Shown: positions 11,001 to 22,937, counted from the first letter of the stretch. The stretch: DNA of 64,000 nucleotides from Ancylostoma caninum (GCA_037903475.1 JBAJFG010000039.1:1116001-1180000), one strand, 5' to 3'. A program made the numbers and translations. Notes: generated by a model from the letters alone, not told the origin.

Positions 11001-14000
11001 TTATTGATTTTTCGCAGTTTGTGCTGCAGTCGTGCGCAACCATAGCGACAGTGGTTTTTCACCACGCTGATGACGAATCTGACCGCCACTCTGCACGGTG
11101 TGGTTATTGATCTATTGGTTTTATTGATTTTTTCGTGCGTTTTGCTCCGGCTTGGTGAAAACATGTTCATAGCGGCTATCGAGCATGGCGAACATGAATA
11201 AGGTGTGAGTGCAGTAAACCCTTGGAAATACATTGGAAAAAATCAGTGAATCCTAAATACCTGCACGCGAAATGTTCTTTAGTTCCGCCAATTACATGGG
11301 CCTTGAAGGCAGTTTTTGTATGCGAATTATCGTGGCTTGAAACAAGATAATTTTCATATCAAATATTTTGAGTTCCAAGCCTACATTTCATCCGGTTTGA
11401 CAAGGTGGTTTCAATATCAAGCAACTATCTAAACAAGTGATGAAGGAACACGAAGGTAACATTCTCAATTCTCTTTGCATCATCCCATCAAACCCTGTAG
11501 CTGTCAAGGTCCTCCTGAGAAGAGCACTGAAGGGGCCTCGCGAGATTCCCCCGGCTTCCCCTTTATCCTGTAGATCCGGCGCGTCGTACTTTGCACATCG
11601 CACCACCACCGCTCCCGTCACAAGGCACAGGACATGTCCGGATGCACGTTCACAACACCGTGCAGACAGTGTCGGTATTTGCTGACGCTACCGTAACCGA
11701 CGATTGAGAGAATCACAGCCGACGACACGATATTTCGATTTGAACAAACACGTTGTGTGTCGAACAAGAAGTGCACTTTCGTGCATTAACAAACACCTGC
11801 TGAATGCTAGGCGCCGCGCTGCGTGCGAAGTGTATTTTGGTCAGTCGTTGAATGGAAATGCTGCCGGCGCATGGATTGGGAGGGTGCCTACCGTTGGGTG
11901 CGGAATCGTCGCTCCAACTCGTACGTTTGACCCTTGGTGAAGAGAACTCGTCGCTTCCGTTTCTTTCGTTTTCCTGGAATTCAGAATTTTTAAATGAATA
12001 ACGTCCGAAATGGTGCAAATTTAGAAAAGTACAGAAATTGCCATACCATTTCCGTCATACTCTTCATCCCCGTCTTCCTCCATTTCATCAGCACCGTCGT
12101 CTTCATCTTCAGCCTTCGATCTGAAAGCAAATGCCTCATTCTAACAATCGGAGCTAGTCCTGGGCGGGTTTTTTCTAACTAACCCATTCTTCTCACTAGC
12201 GTCCACATCCTTCTCCTCGCTACTACCATTCCCCATAATCATCGGATCAGTCCGTTGGAAGGGATCCGCCGGCGGAAGGGTGTACATCGAACTGCCCGGA
12301 GTCAGCGTCCCAGCGTGGAAATTCGCCGATGGGTCGTAGGTGTACATCGATGGCTCTATGGAGAATGATGGCGCAGCCGGGTAGCCTGAAGTGGAGATTT
12401 TGAGAATTTCAGCGGCACTTGCACACTTAGATGTATGTTATTATGGTATTTATTAGTATTTTTGATACAGTGGAAAAGGTTTAGTGAGCAGTGTCATTGA
12501 AAGGATGGGTAATCGCACACCCATGAGTAGCGGTTAGGTGTAGACAACTTCATACGGGGTAAACAAGCAGGTTGGCCCCGGGGAAAGGGTAAGTTCCGGT
12601 AGGCTAACACTTTTGCGGCGGTTTGGTCGCAATTATGCATAGGGACTGACGTCATAGAAATATTAACCAAGCTCTAGAAGCACAGTAAATTTTGCTCTGG
12701 CTAAAAAAAAATAAAAAAAGATGTAGTTGAAGTAGACTTGACTTGGGTTCTATGGATGGTAAAATTTTTATACGAAAGTTTGGACTTTTTCACGGAGAAT
12801 GCTCTTTATTGGTAAAGAAGCTGAGTGCTCGCTACTACTACACTAATCAGAACCAAAGCTATTAGTAAATTTTCGGTGGTTTTTTAGTAGTAAGGAAACT
12901 ACGGATGTCAGTTTGTAAAAATGGATGTTTTTTTTTGAAATTGCAAGTTTGTGGATTAACAAGGGCTAGAGAATATTGCTGAAAAATTGAGACCAAATAA
13001 GGAAATGATTGGAGAGGTCGTGGGCAGCAAAAAAATGAAATTTATTTATTTAGTTTATTTATTTACATGCACATAAGTGCGCTATACAATGGTGGATCAT
13101 GAGCACAAGGAAGTAGATGAGAAGCTCTCCAGATTCAGTTGAAAAAAAATCCGAAGTTATTTCAAGGTGTATCCCTGTTGCGTAAGGTATGAGTGTCAGT
13201 ATTTTGACAAAGGATTTTTCTGCTCAGAAAATCAGAGAGGCAACAATGCAATCCGCCCATAACTGCTCTTTTGAATTCGTTGAAAATTTGCTCATTAGAT
13301 GTGCGTTACTGTTCTCAGTGCCCAATAAACTTCTAGAAATTTATAAAGATCAAGTTTTTCTTACTCGAGAATAAAGAACAGCAAAAGTTGCATGCAGTTG
13401 GTCGAACCATAACAGCAGACTCCATCACAACAGAACAAAGAAGAATTACTTAGAGAAGATATGAGTTCTGGGTCTGAACTTGCAGAAACTTCGAGGAATG
13501 GGACACTTCCAAGAGAAAGCTTTCGCGTAGACTTCTTTTAACAGCTGGACATTTGGAATTCAAACGCTGTGTCTGCCGCCCCGTTTGAATAGAATCGAGT
13601 TGTGTTTAAAACGGTTCAGAGGTTCGTTACGTGAGAACGCCTCATTTAGCCTGCGATACAAATGATACAAGTGAAATAGTGAAGTAGAAACACACTGAAC
13701 TTCCAAAACATTCCTTCACATTCATCACTTTCTTCGTTACCCACATTCTGAGGGGTAGCATTGTGCCCTTGGCACAGTGTAGTGAAAATAAATAAAGGTA
13801 TTTATAGGTCCAGCTTTTCGAAAGAGAAACTATTAGAAAGCAATCGAAGAAGTACTAAGAATTGAGTCATTTGAAATGTTCGTAAAATAAAAAGAATTGC
13901 TTGAGCCGGAAAAAATTGAGCACTCGTAAAAAACCTTGAAGACAGATACTAGGCACATAGTTAATATAATAAAATATCAAGAAAGATTGTACGTAGAACT

Positions 14001-17000
14001 TGTAAGCCCTCAAGATTCCTGAAATCTCCCTTTTTCAGAATAAATGGCCACTAGTAATGATGATATCGCTTCTTGTGCAACCCCCCCCCCCCTACTACAT
14101 GCACCACTTGCTGCTATTCTTTCTCAGTTGCTGCTAAAGCTTCTTTCCAGTTAGTAGCACTAAAGTGGAGAATAACAGCAAGTAGGGGAAGACGCCTATA
14201 CCAAGGCTTCAAATTCGACATTTTACGCTGGTCGGGCTACGTTCTTGCAGCATAATTTTAGCATAAAAATAGTTGTAAAGAAATCTTATTAGTTTTAGTC
14301 TAATAGTAGTTCAAAAACAAAAACGTTCATATTAAACGAAAAAAACTACTGCTAGGATAATCATAGGGTCCTATTAGTAAATCACATCTTCCTCTTAGAA
14401 ATCCAAATGTTCTCCACCACAGTGAATACATACATGAATTGGCTTTTTTTTACTTCAAAGTGTCACTCCTGGTAGATGTAGGTATATACTGCACAGAGCA
14501 CTTCTAGCCAAGCTACGATGATATTTTGTGGACCTTAGAGGATGGATTAACTTCTAGGAAGATCCAATCTGCAGTTCATAATGATCTATCTATATGATTG
14601 TCGACATTTTCCAATGGATTTGCCATGATTGAATCACTAGAAGCCCTTCAGGGGCCAGGATCTGGACCTAAGTAGAAGTGAAGAGATCACCTAGCTCTAC
14701 AGGCTTGCAAAATCCAAGGAATTTTGCACCAGACGGAGAAATCTAGCCAGAAACATTGCATTGCTGTCCGTCATGAAAGTGCCGTGCAAAATAAAGGTCA
14801 GCGGAGACTGTAGCTCGTTGAGGTGCTCAGGTTTGCAAAGATGCGAACGTTACGCATGCGTAGTATCGGATTACGTTGACGCAGGGAGACAAGCGACGGA
14901 TATCATTCAACAATACGGTCCAGAATCTCACGTGACACCAAGGATTTGGCGCTTTGGCACTGGACAGTGGAAACATTTTGTTACAACTCTTCATATAAGC
15001 TTCACAAGCCCTTCAAAATTTTGAATTTTCCGTGCTTCTCCAGAAAATCCTCTTTTCATCCCTTTCGTTCTTTCTTTTTCTTTTTTTTTGCCCAATCCTC
15101 CACAAGCATCTGATCCCTGATAGTGATTATCTGAGATACACGAAGGCGCTGTGCTGCTGTGTTTGTGTTCGTGAACATACTCCAACGCTACACAAACATG
15201 CAGCCGTTAGATAGCGCACGTTAGTGAGAGACGCAGACATCCCTGAATGGATGTAGCAGGTGGCGCTGAGATGCGCAGACGCTACCGTATCCAAACACCG
15301 CCGTCGCGGGGGCGGCATTGGGGCGTCGCGCGCGGCGCTCGCCGCACCGAACAGATTATAACGCGTTTCTACGGGTTTTACGTTGTAAGCTGGATTATGG
15401 TAATCATGCGGGCGGCTGCCATTGGTTGGAAGTCGAAAGTACCGTAAGCAATGGGTAGAGAGGAGAAATTTTGGAAATTTACCAGTTTAGGAAAGGCTGC
15501 TAGGCTGAAAGAGTATGAGTGGGCGAATTACACAATAAGCCATTGTCGATGAGTCAATCGTTTTACACTATTCGTCACTAATCAATACCTATGTGAGTCA
15601 CAGTACCAGACCTCAGGGATCTAACACATGTTTTATTAGCGCGAGGCTATTTTCAGTGAAACATAACTCAAGAGAACGAAAGAATAAACCGTACACATTC
15701 GTGAACACCTCTATCGGGAGGTTCGTATGGTTCTGAGCACCCTGAGAGGGCCCCTATGATCCTTTCAAGAGCTAAGGTCAAGCAGAGTTAGTATAAATCA
15801 AGCCATTGAAGAGGAAAGGTCCAGAACTTTCAAGAAAATCGACGTCTCAGAGCAAAACACCACCACAAACCTGCCAAAAGTGGCAAATGCTCCGTCCATG
15901 TACCACTGGAAGTTTGTGCAGCGGCATCGCTTGGCGTATCCCATTTGAACTCGGTTCTAAAAGTCAAAGATCAAACCACAAGATGAGGTAAGTCGACGCA
16001 TATATGTCTTTCTATATCTTTTAATATATCCTAATATAATAATTTGACACATTGCAGACGAGGACCGGCTGTGCGCCGACCGAAAGGGTGCTTAGAGCTG
16101 GAACACATTCGGAAACTAGAAAGCGTCTGCGGCAGTGTTCGAGAAGATTCCTCGAAAAGCGCACATTTCTCAGCGGCAATAGAGTTGTGGTGGATTTTGA
16201 GAGAAGAGCAGGGTCAGGTAGGTAGGCTGTACCAGCCAAGGGGATTCTCTAACAGGTGAAGGTTCAGGAATTCTCCTCCAGTACCTTCCAGAACCGGCTG
16301 TCAGGTATTTTTTCGGTTTGAATGGCGTAAAACCTTACAAAAAATTACAGCAGGTAATGTGAAGTTAGTGAAGAGGGCTTCTCTTAGCTTTAAATGAACG
16401 AGTTTCCTGCAGTAAGGAAAAGATATACTTCATCTCTAAACACGCAGTCCAAACCTCCATAGTGCGATGGTCAGTTTTTTTTACATAAAATATAATGATT
16501 TTTCTCTCGAGAAATTCTTCCTGTATCTACCAGTAGGCTACATTTTTCTGAGAGAGCAAATCCGTCTGGTGTAGGATAAGATTACCATGGTTTGGGGAAA
16601 ATCTCACAAAAGCATGGTTTCTGGATCTCATGCTATCAAAACCTTACTCAAAATGAGGTGATTACGTTGGATTTCCCCGTTGTTGGATGGATGCGATGTT
16701 GAAATTTGTGTTCCGGAAGTTTGAAAACTTAGAACCTCTTACCAGTATGGTAATGAAACAATGAAAGCAGGGTTTATAAAATTCCCAAAGTGAAGAAAAA
16801 AATTGGAACGGAAACACCTCCGAAACTTTCCTCAAGTAAATAGTGGTACTACTGTTTCTTCAGAGAGATCACTCGTAAATTTCTCTCTAATATCCCTATT
16901 TAGTTGTTTTGGCCTGTGACGATTCCCAGAGATCTTAAGTGATAAATACTCAATGGAAAAAAATCTAGAGGAATAATTACTGGGAATCCTAGAAATGAGT

Positions 17001-17901
17001 TTTCTGAAAAGAAAAAGAATCGTTGAAGATAAGAATGAAACAGAGAAATTTGTGAGCCAGGGCTGAATCTTTAGAATTTTCATTTCGATCACAGTGGCCT
17101 TTAATTTCTAGATAGTGTCTTGATCGCTAAAGTTAAATTATGAACGTTGCAGTTCTGGATTTTCCATTATCCAGAGTGGGAGAATGCAGTTGCCAGCATG
17201 GGAAACAAACCTACGGTTGTCGGAAAAATTAGTAATTTAAAAGTAATAAATCAAAATTATCGGATCAGCAGAGATAAGAGAAACTTTTTCTACAGTTCAG
17301 ATCCTCAAACGTAAGCAAAAGCAAGGTCAAACAACTCGGAGCGGTTTTTACCGTGACGCGCAGGTAGTGGTGGCAAACAAAGGGCTAAGCAACGGATACG
17401 AACTAGTGCGGCGACATCAGAGAACTTCTTCAGACGACGGCGGCGCTCGTTCGCTGTCCAAAAATGTGAAAAATGAAGGCATCAAACAGCAATTGCTACA
17501 GTAACGGCATGTTTCAACTGGCCAATTGTCGCGTCGGCGATGGCTCGGCTTCAGCAACTCTTATGTCAAGTGTTTTTGACGAGTGTTTGCGGCCGAATAA
17601 TCGACGTCCGGAACATAAATAACGCTCGAGGATACTTGAGCTCGGCCCGGCACGGCTGGGATTAAGCGAGACGAGCCGCGCTACTTATAAGTTCGCCAGA
17701 ATCACTTGGGATCACTCACTTGTTATCGGCGACGGGTGTCGGCAGCGATGCGGCTATGCTCTGACTGATGCCGGTGCTCAGCGACGCGGACGACGAGCTG
17801 CTGAGGCTGGAGCTGAGCGTCGAGCCGAGGCTAGGGCCTAAGCTAGGGCCTAGGCTGGGGCCTAATGAGTTCGAACTGGCAAGTGCCGACACGTTGAACA
17901 T
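8050..17901 (-). CDS. NK-2 class homeobox transcription factor
   Basis: Nuclear DNA-binding regulator. Exons: 17720-17901, 12184-12385, 12047-12120, 11892-11973, 8589-8675, 8403-8507, 8206-8322, 8050-8152. It starts [12 protein letters not shown], then a Ser-rich region with an SLGP repeat, a Tyr/Pro-rich stretch and an acidic block. The homeodomain spans three exons: [49 protein letters not shown]. Tyrosine at homeodomain position 54 (QNHRY) and the downstream [15 protein letters not shown], the NK-2-specific domain, place it firmly in the NK-2 (Nkx2/tinman) class. It ends YMANSWGWH. Nematode relatives include ceh-22, ceh-24 and ceh-27; I cannot decide which. The join between 17720 and 12385 is out of phase with the best acceptor. 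Either an exon is missing from that 5.3-kb intron or a weaker acceptor near 12421 is used, adding [10 protein letters not shown]. An N-terminal tinman motif was not found. Confidence 0.9.
9367..9545. repeat. Dispersed element with TCGTTTTCGAGATTTTCAT end, inverted copy A
   Basis: Starts GCTATCGTCCCACCTCAGAA and runs to a GC-rich end (GGGGCGGGGCTGAGGCAC). Its reverse complement resembles 9680-9835, so the two lie head to head about 130 bp apart in an intron of the homeobox gene. Fragments of the same AAATCTCAAAAACG-type end also occur near 44520, 51265 and 51370. Confidence 0.5.
9680..9835. repeat. Dispersed element, inverted copy B
   Basis: Opposite-orientation relative of 9367-9545: GGCTCCGCCCAAAGGCTCCT at one end and GTGAAAATCTCAAAAACGAT plus GAGGTGGGACG at the other. 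Diverged, with several indels in the middle. Confidence 0.5.
10242..10330. repeat. TTACCC-palindrome fold-back element, copy 2
   Basis: GCATCAGTGAGATTACCCAG on the left and CACCCTGGGTAATCCCAGTG on the right pair as an inverted repeat of about 26 bp. Copy 3 begins only 10 bases later, so two elements lie in tandem inside the homeobox intron. Confidence 0.7.
10340..10447. repeat. TTACCC-palindrome fold-back element, copy 3
   Basis: Left arm CATTGAGATCACCCAAGGTA, right arm CTACCCTGGGTAATATCAAT. The left palindrome has decayed (ACCCAAGGT), the right one is intact. Adjacent to copy 2. Confidence 0.65.
10815..11165. repeat. Tandem repeat, about 130-140-bp unit, 2-3 copies
   Basis: Two clear units, 10914-11049 and 11051-11165, share TTTCACCAC..TGA..ACGAATCTGAC, then a CGGCGT/CACGGTGT core, then a run of TATTGAT..TTTATTGATTTT. 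A more diverged third unit (TCGATCGATTTTATCGATGT) lies just before. The ATTGATTTATTGATTTTATTG run is itself a short internal repeat. Inside a homeobox intron; function unknown. Confidence 0.55.
12386..17719 (-). other. Large 5' intron of the NK-2 gene
   Basis: About 5.3 kb between the first and second recognised coding exons. It holds a candidate plus-strand three-exon gene (15806-16397) and a short block at 12527-12575 that resembles 32849-32900 (both contain a GTAGACAAC or TATAGACAAC core). A GC-richer stretch at 14761-15021 is open on both strands. Large first introns of developmental homeobox genes often hold enhancers, but no motif here is decisive. At least one short coding exon may also be hidden here. 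Confidence 0.5.
15806..16397 (+). CDS. Candidate nested gene in homeobox intron, 3 exons, 144 aa
   Basis: Not a recognised family. Exons 15806-15987, 16058-16217 and 16305-16397 join in frame with good splice sites: donors GTAAGT and GTAGGT, acceptors TTGCAG and TGTCAG. The product starts [13 protein letters not shown], is Lys/Arg/Ser-rich, and ends [11 protein letters not shown]. It lies on the opposite strand inside the large NK-2 intron. A second frame over the first exon (15757-15946, containing [18 protein letters not shown]) is also open and looks protein-like, so the correct frame is uncertain. It could equally be a spliced noncoding transcript or a decayed mobile gene. Confidence 0.35.
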
Positions 17902-18191
17902 GCCCACTCAAAGTGAAGTGCAATTGACAGCGAGTAGACACGCCCCGTTTCTTGTCGCGGCCACGCCCATTTCGCGCGCATTACGGTAGCGGCGCATGCT
18001 AATACTGGCCGACGATTACATGTGTGATTGGTGCTCCGGTCAGGGGGAGGGGTTGCGAATGCGAAAAATTGAAGGAAAAACCCCCTTGGCCTATTCTAGT
18101 CTTCTCGCGATTCCAGAATGTTCCAAAGCGGCTGCGTTTTTGCCAAGTGCCCTTCTTGACGAGGAGAAGACGGCCTTGAGAAGGTGTGATC
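17902..18191. promoter_or_regulatory. Divergent intergenic region between NK-2 gene and small plus-strand gene
   Basis: The 290 bp between two outward-facing start codons would have to serve both genes. It is GC-richer than its surroundings. No TATA box stands out. The 140-residue minus-strand frame that crosses it (17999-18421) looks like a shadow of the plus-strand exon. Confidence 0.35.
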
Positions 18192-19926
18192 ATGTCCATT
18201 GAGTCCGAAGAGGCTCGACAAGAGTTGTAGTGAGAGGGGGGATCGGTGGCGGTGCTGCTTGCTGTAGCTGGTGCTCTCAAGTGAAAACCCTCGACGCTGC
18301 CACATCTACCACAACCACACCACTTCAGCATCGACGCCGGATCAACTGTCCGACCAACACACTGCTTCGTCAACCAGCGCCAACTCCAGCCGCCATCGGA
18401 CACCTCAACTGCTGTCGCCATCTGATATTGCGCTCTGTAGACAGGTTTTTAGTTTACTGGGTAAGAAAAAATTGAAGAAAAATTAGGCCTGCTCTCCTCT
18501 GTCTTTTCAAAGGCGTCCTGAGAAGTAGGGAGAATTTCTCAACCCGCCTGAAATACGCAGCATCCTTTCTAACTTGTCCATTGTTTTAGACTACTTATTG
18601 TTGCTTGAGAGTCCAAAATAGTGCCCCTACTTGCCATCGGCACTACCCATTTCTAAACAATTCACCATCCAAGCCATTTAGCTTCCAAACTAGCTCAAAA
18701 ACAGATCACAATTTATGAAAATGAATATAATACAGGTATTATGCCAGGTTTTGGATTCTGTTGCTTATCAATGCCAGTTAAGGGGATGAATTAGAACTAT
18801 ATGTAGTAGATGCAATATGTAAATCGAGGGCAAGTGCAAAAAAAATGGATAAGGCCGAAAAAATTGCAGCGAGTTATACCTTTTAGTTTTACTCAAGCAT
18901 TTGCTAAAATGCCCAGTAACCATAACTCATAACCTCTATTCTGTTAGGGTCTTAGGTCCACATTAGCCAGTTGGAGTAGGACACGAGAGCGCATGACCAG
19001 GCTTAACCAGGCTATGAAGTCTATCCGATGGCCAGTAACGCTAACTGTATGGTTTCTGGAATCCGACTGCTGCATATTCCGGATGTTCTTTGTGTCTGTT
19101 TTGTACCCAAAGTAGAAAAGCGCATGCTCTACACCTCAACGGTTACGCCTTGATATTCTGCCAATCGATTACTTTACTACTCTTCGTTTTCTTACCTTGA
19201 AAGACTCACCTACCTCCTCCAAAGCACCATTTCTTGTCCAAAAAAATCCAAACCCCAGCCTCATTTCTTAAACAGGAAGTGAAGGACTCGTGGCTAGAAT
19301 ACTAACTCGTAGCTAGAATACTATCAACCGAGAATTGTCACAATTCTCGTGTACACATCATTTCGGACATGGTCACCATCGACGTGCTGCGGTTCCAGCC
19401 ATTTTATTTCTCACAGATGTGCTCCATATCAACGGAAAACACTTCGGTTTGAAGGAAGCGAAAAACCGCGGCATTAGACTTTGTATGAAATTAAAAATAA
19501 GTGAAGAAAGCAGGATATTAATCAGTATCAGCGAAGAACCACTGGAGTTCACTATTCTCTTAAATTTAAACATACAGTCTTATTGTTGGCTGTTTGCTGT
19601 GAAAAAATATACTAGGGCCAGTCACTGACAGCGAAATGTGTGTGTGTTTGTGTGTGTGATGTACACACTCAAATACACTTTTTATGCTAGAATCTAAACA
19701 GTTTCCCCAATCCATTTTAGTGGCCCTTGTGGAAAGGTACGTGGAATTTTGTTCGGCTTGCTTGAAACACTCAAATTAGGCTTTCCAGATATATAGCTGG
19801 GTTTTTTGAAGTGACTACTTAACTAAAATTAATCACTACCATCAAAACTTTTAGGACTCGGATAGTTTTACAGAATCTTCCAGCAGATTCTATACAGGTT
19901 GGCGACTTTCGTCTCTTCAGCAGTGA
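18192..19926 (+). CDS. Candidate five-exon small protein gene, 107 aa, divergent from NK-2
   Basis: Unrecognised family. Exons 18192-18226, 18282-18460, 19721-19736, 19789-19810 and 19855-19926 total 324 bases and stay in phase throughout. The acceptors at 19721, 19789 and 19855 are strong (CCATTTTAG, CTTTCCAG, ACTTTTAG); the first intron is only 55 bp with a weaker acceptor (CTCTCAAG). The product starts MSIESEEARQE, has a Ser/Thr/His-rich middle, then LLSPSDIALCRQVFSLLVAL, an amphipathic helix-like segment, then an acidic/Ser-rich tail ending RLSSLQQ. The third exon is a 16-base microexon. AATAAA lies about 110 bases after the stop. It starts 290 bp from the homeobox start codon and points away, so shared regulation is possible. 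Confidence 0.5.
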
Positions 19927-22060
19927 AAGAAAAAATGCTACTGTCTCTACTTTAATGATATACGTCTCGGTGCAAACAGCCGGTCGGTCCAATTATCTTT
20001 CTCAAAGACTTACTATTTTATTCGATAGCCGGAAATAAATTAGCGATCTAAAGAATACTCATGTTCAAGCCAAATTCATTAAATATGAACCCCTGGATAA
20101 GAATAATTTCGTTAGAAGATCAACACGTGTTCTACAGATGTTGAGCACCTGCTCCTCCTAAACGTGGAAACCCTTGGAATTTTGTAAATGATGAAATTTT
20201 GGTGCGCAGCTTCTCTTGATTTCTCTCCGCCGACAAGAGCTGTTCCTTCGATTGTACAAACAGTTTTTTCACGATAAATTCCGGGTTCCTCGTATTTTCT
20301 GTGCATTCCCCCGTCGCACGTGCATCCATCGGCAGCTTTGTTATCCAGGCACCGGTTTCTGATCAGTCTTAGTATCCAGGAATTGTGGTCGATTGATGGT
20401 CGAGCGAAAGTTTCCTTGCTGTTCTTGAAACTAGGCATTGTGGAACACAGCTATTATGTTTAGTTTTATATTCGACCATTTTCCGGGAAGGAGTAATCGG
20501 AATGAATATTATGTGGAGCTCTTAAGAAATTTCACTCCTGGTAGTTGAAGAAAAAAAATTCCAGGGTTCCATGAAAGGGATGCCCCGCAACTTCACGCAT
20601 GGGTTTTCTGAAAAATGGAAATCTATGGAAATTTGGAATATGCTTTGAAAACCAAGTCTTTCACAAGATTTTACTCTTCCTTTCAAAGGATAATCGATCA
20701 GTGACAAGACTGTATCCAACAGAGAATCAAGCAGCGTGCACTAATAATGACAAAAACAAAAAAAAAGAGAATAAATAGGTTTTAGAATGAAAAGCGATAA
20801 AGTTTCAAAATGATATAACTGGTTGTTATTCAGATCTTTTTTGTATGGTCTAAAAAATTCACAGCCTCATCTCCTACTGGATTAATTTTTGGCTTCGTGG
20901 TATTGCTGACTTCCCCGTAAATTTCTAGCCCTGGGACAACTATCACTAAGATGGCGACAAGCTTCGTGTGGACACACACAGAATTCCATTCAGCAGCGAA
21001 ACACTTCGCCAGCTATGAAGTGCAAATAAAGGGACGGGGATCTTCAGCTCAGGGCAGAGCCAATGTTTGCAGTCCCGTACCGACCCTATCTATTACAGAA
21101 TTACATTTCGTGCCCTATTCATTGCACGAACAGCCGAACTCCGGTCAGGTTGGCCATCCAGGGTGAGCGCACTGGGAGCGAAGGGAAAATTCCGTAAATG
21201 AGCGAGCGCTTGGGATGTTTTGAGGAAACGTTTCTTGGAAAACCTCTCGGAGACTTTTGGAAAACATGAAAGGGTTACTTAACCCAAGTAAATGGCATTA
21301 TAATAGAATGGAAAGTTTGACGGTGACTTCATAAATGAAAACTTTACCAGGGCAGGTGAAACCCATCTCACAAATTCGGGCACCCCCCCCCCCATTTTCG
21401 GCTTTCCTCGATCGCTTCGGTGGAAAAACAATGAACTCTCTCTCCTCCCCTTGTACATGTATAATCGTAAAAAAGCGATCTCATCTATACTCTACGAGAT
21501 GTGGGATATTTCACAAGAAGAGGGGCGTGGCCGGGAGCTACGATTGGTCCGTACACCTCGTAGTCCAATTGCATGCATCGGTCGCATCGCCAGCACCCTA
21601 CGGTGCTCTACACCTTTCCTGGAGCTAACTACGCATCTGACAGTCCAAATAAAGGGCTTTGCAATGACTACGACGAATTCCTTGAATATACAATGTTTTA
21701 AATTTTGATCAGTTCTACTCCTGTTCGTTTCAGGACCCCAACCACACTCGCAACCTGGCTCCCTGTGCAATTAAACCAAACCACTGTTGGGGAGTCGTGT
21801 CAAGGCTGCTTTTATTCGTCTCAGACGTGTCCCGAGCCATCCGAAAAACTGCATGCGAAGTCCGTAGCTCCCGTCGTGTCTCCGATTTCAGCCTAATCTC
21901 ATCCGCTATACAAGCGAGCGATGGTATTTCGGAGGTCATGCCCCCGCAGTGCTGTTTGCGCAGTGACGCAAACCGCTGCTGCTGGTGGTGGTGCGGTCGG
22001 TGGTTACTGTTCGAGCCAGTCTTGTCACCCACTCGCGGCTCGTCGAACAACGAGGGTCGT
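19927..22060. other. Region with ambiguous open frames
   Basis: No gene is firmly supported. At 20132-20290 the minus strand has a coding-like frame (IVKKLFVQSKEQLLSAERNQ, ending AGAQHL and a stop), but upstream a different frame is open and no splice pair resolves them. At 21730-22050 a GC-rich segment is open in several frames on both strands, including a minus frame with a His/Gln run. I could not choose among them. AATAAA at 20034-20039 probably belongs to the gene ending at 19926. Confidence 0.35.
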
Positions 22061-22937
22061 TCAGGTGTTCAAATTCCCTGGATTACTTCTCTGGATGAGT
22101 AACACAAAAGATTTATGGATAAGCTGCACTGCAGTGCTTTCATATTTTTTCAGGATACATTAGGTTTTGAGAAAAAAGTGCAAATGAACAAAAAGATACG
22201 GGAATTTTGGGGACAATCGGTCTCGTCCTGCCCAGTTTTGGAGATCCCTTTGTGTCTTCACTGGTGGTGACATTCGAGATTTAGACGATTTCCTAGCTCC
22301 TCACTGACCAATGTTCAAAGGCCTTGTCGACCTCTGAGATGAGATGTCGAGCCTGTTCCTCGTCACGACCACCGTTCAGTTTAAAAATTCCGCCCTTCCA
22401 TGAAGACAAAGAGTTCCGATCTATTTCCAGAGGTCCCGTTAAAGCTGTGCACCTTTGCTTGGTTAATGGTCCCAATTCCGTCTCATTTTTCAGTATGACC
22501 ACCGAATTTTTTCGAAGCTCTGTCCCAGACTCTTCACGGAGCCTCCTCTGCTCTTCTACCTTTTTTGAAAGCCCAGTTTGCTCCCGGAAGTACCCGTCTT
22601 GGGGCCTGGATTAGAGCACGACATTACCACATAGAACATCCGTGAAGCAAGCAATATTCCATAAAGACTTCCAGCATTTCCATGGCATAAAGATTCAGCC
22701 ATTTAAGAATTGAATTAGAGGAAACTGAACATTTTTTTGTAGAGCGCAATAATCTCTTCCTACACCTATACAGGTTAATACAATTTTTTATGGAATTTTT
22801 GTACGCATGGGGCGTTAGCTAATGGATACATGTAGTGCAGTGACAACATGCGCTGCTCTAGCACAAATGGTCAATGGTTCGATGCATCAGCCGAACCTAC
22901 CGTCTTTTCGGGATGAGTAGGCTGGTTGAATATCCGT
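22061..22937 (-). CDS. Partial unrecognised gene, charged helical protein (C-terminal exons)
   Basis: Three exons join in phase: 22901-22937, 22305-22605 and 22061-22090. The central exon has no stop across 100 codons and reads like protein: DGYFREQTGLSKKVEEQRRL, then IDRNSLSSWKGGIFKL, then EEQARHLISEVDKAFEHW. The first part is charged and helix-prone, possibly a short coiled coil. Splice sites are good (acceptors CTTTACAG, AATCCAG and CATCCAG; donors GTAGGT and GTGAGG). The last exon gives RSNPGNLNT and a stop. The 5' end was not found. I do not recognise the family. Confidence 0.5.

Noticed and set aside
17999..18421. 140-codon minus-strand frame over the divergent promoter
   Set aside because: It is Trp/Cys-rich and lies antisense to the plus-strand exon that chains well with four others.
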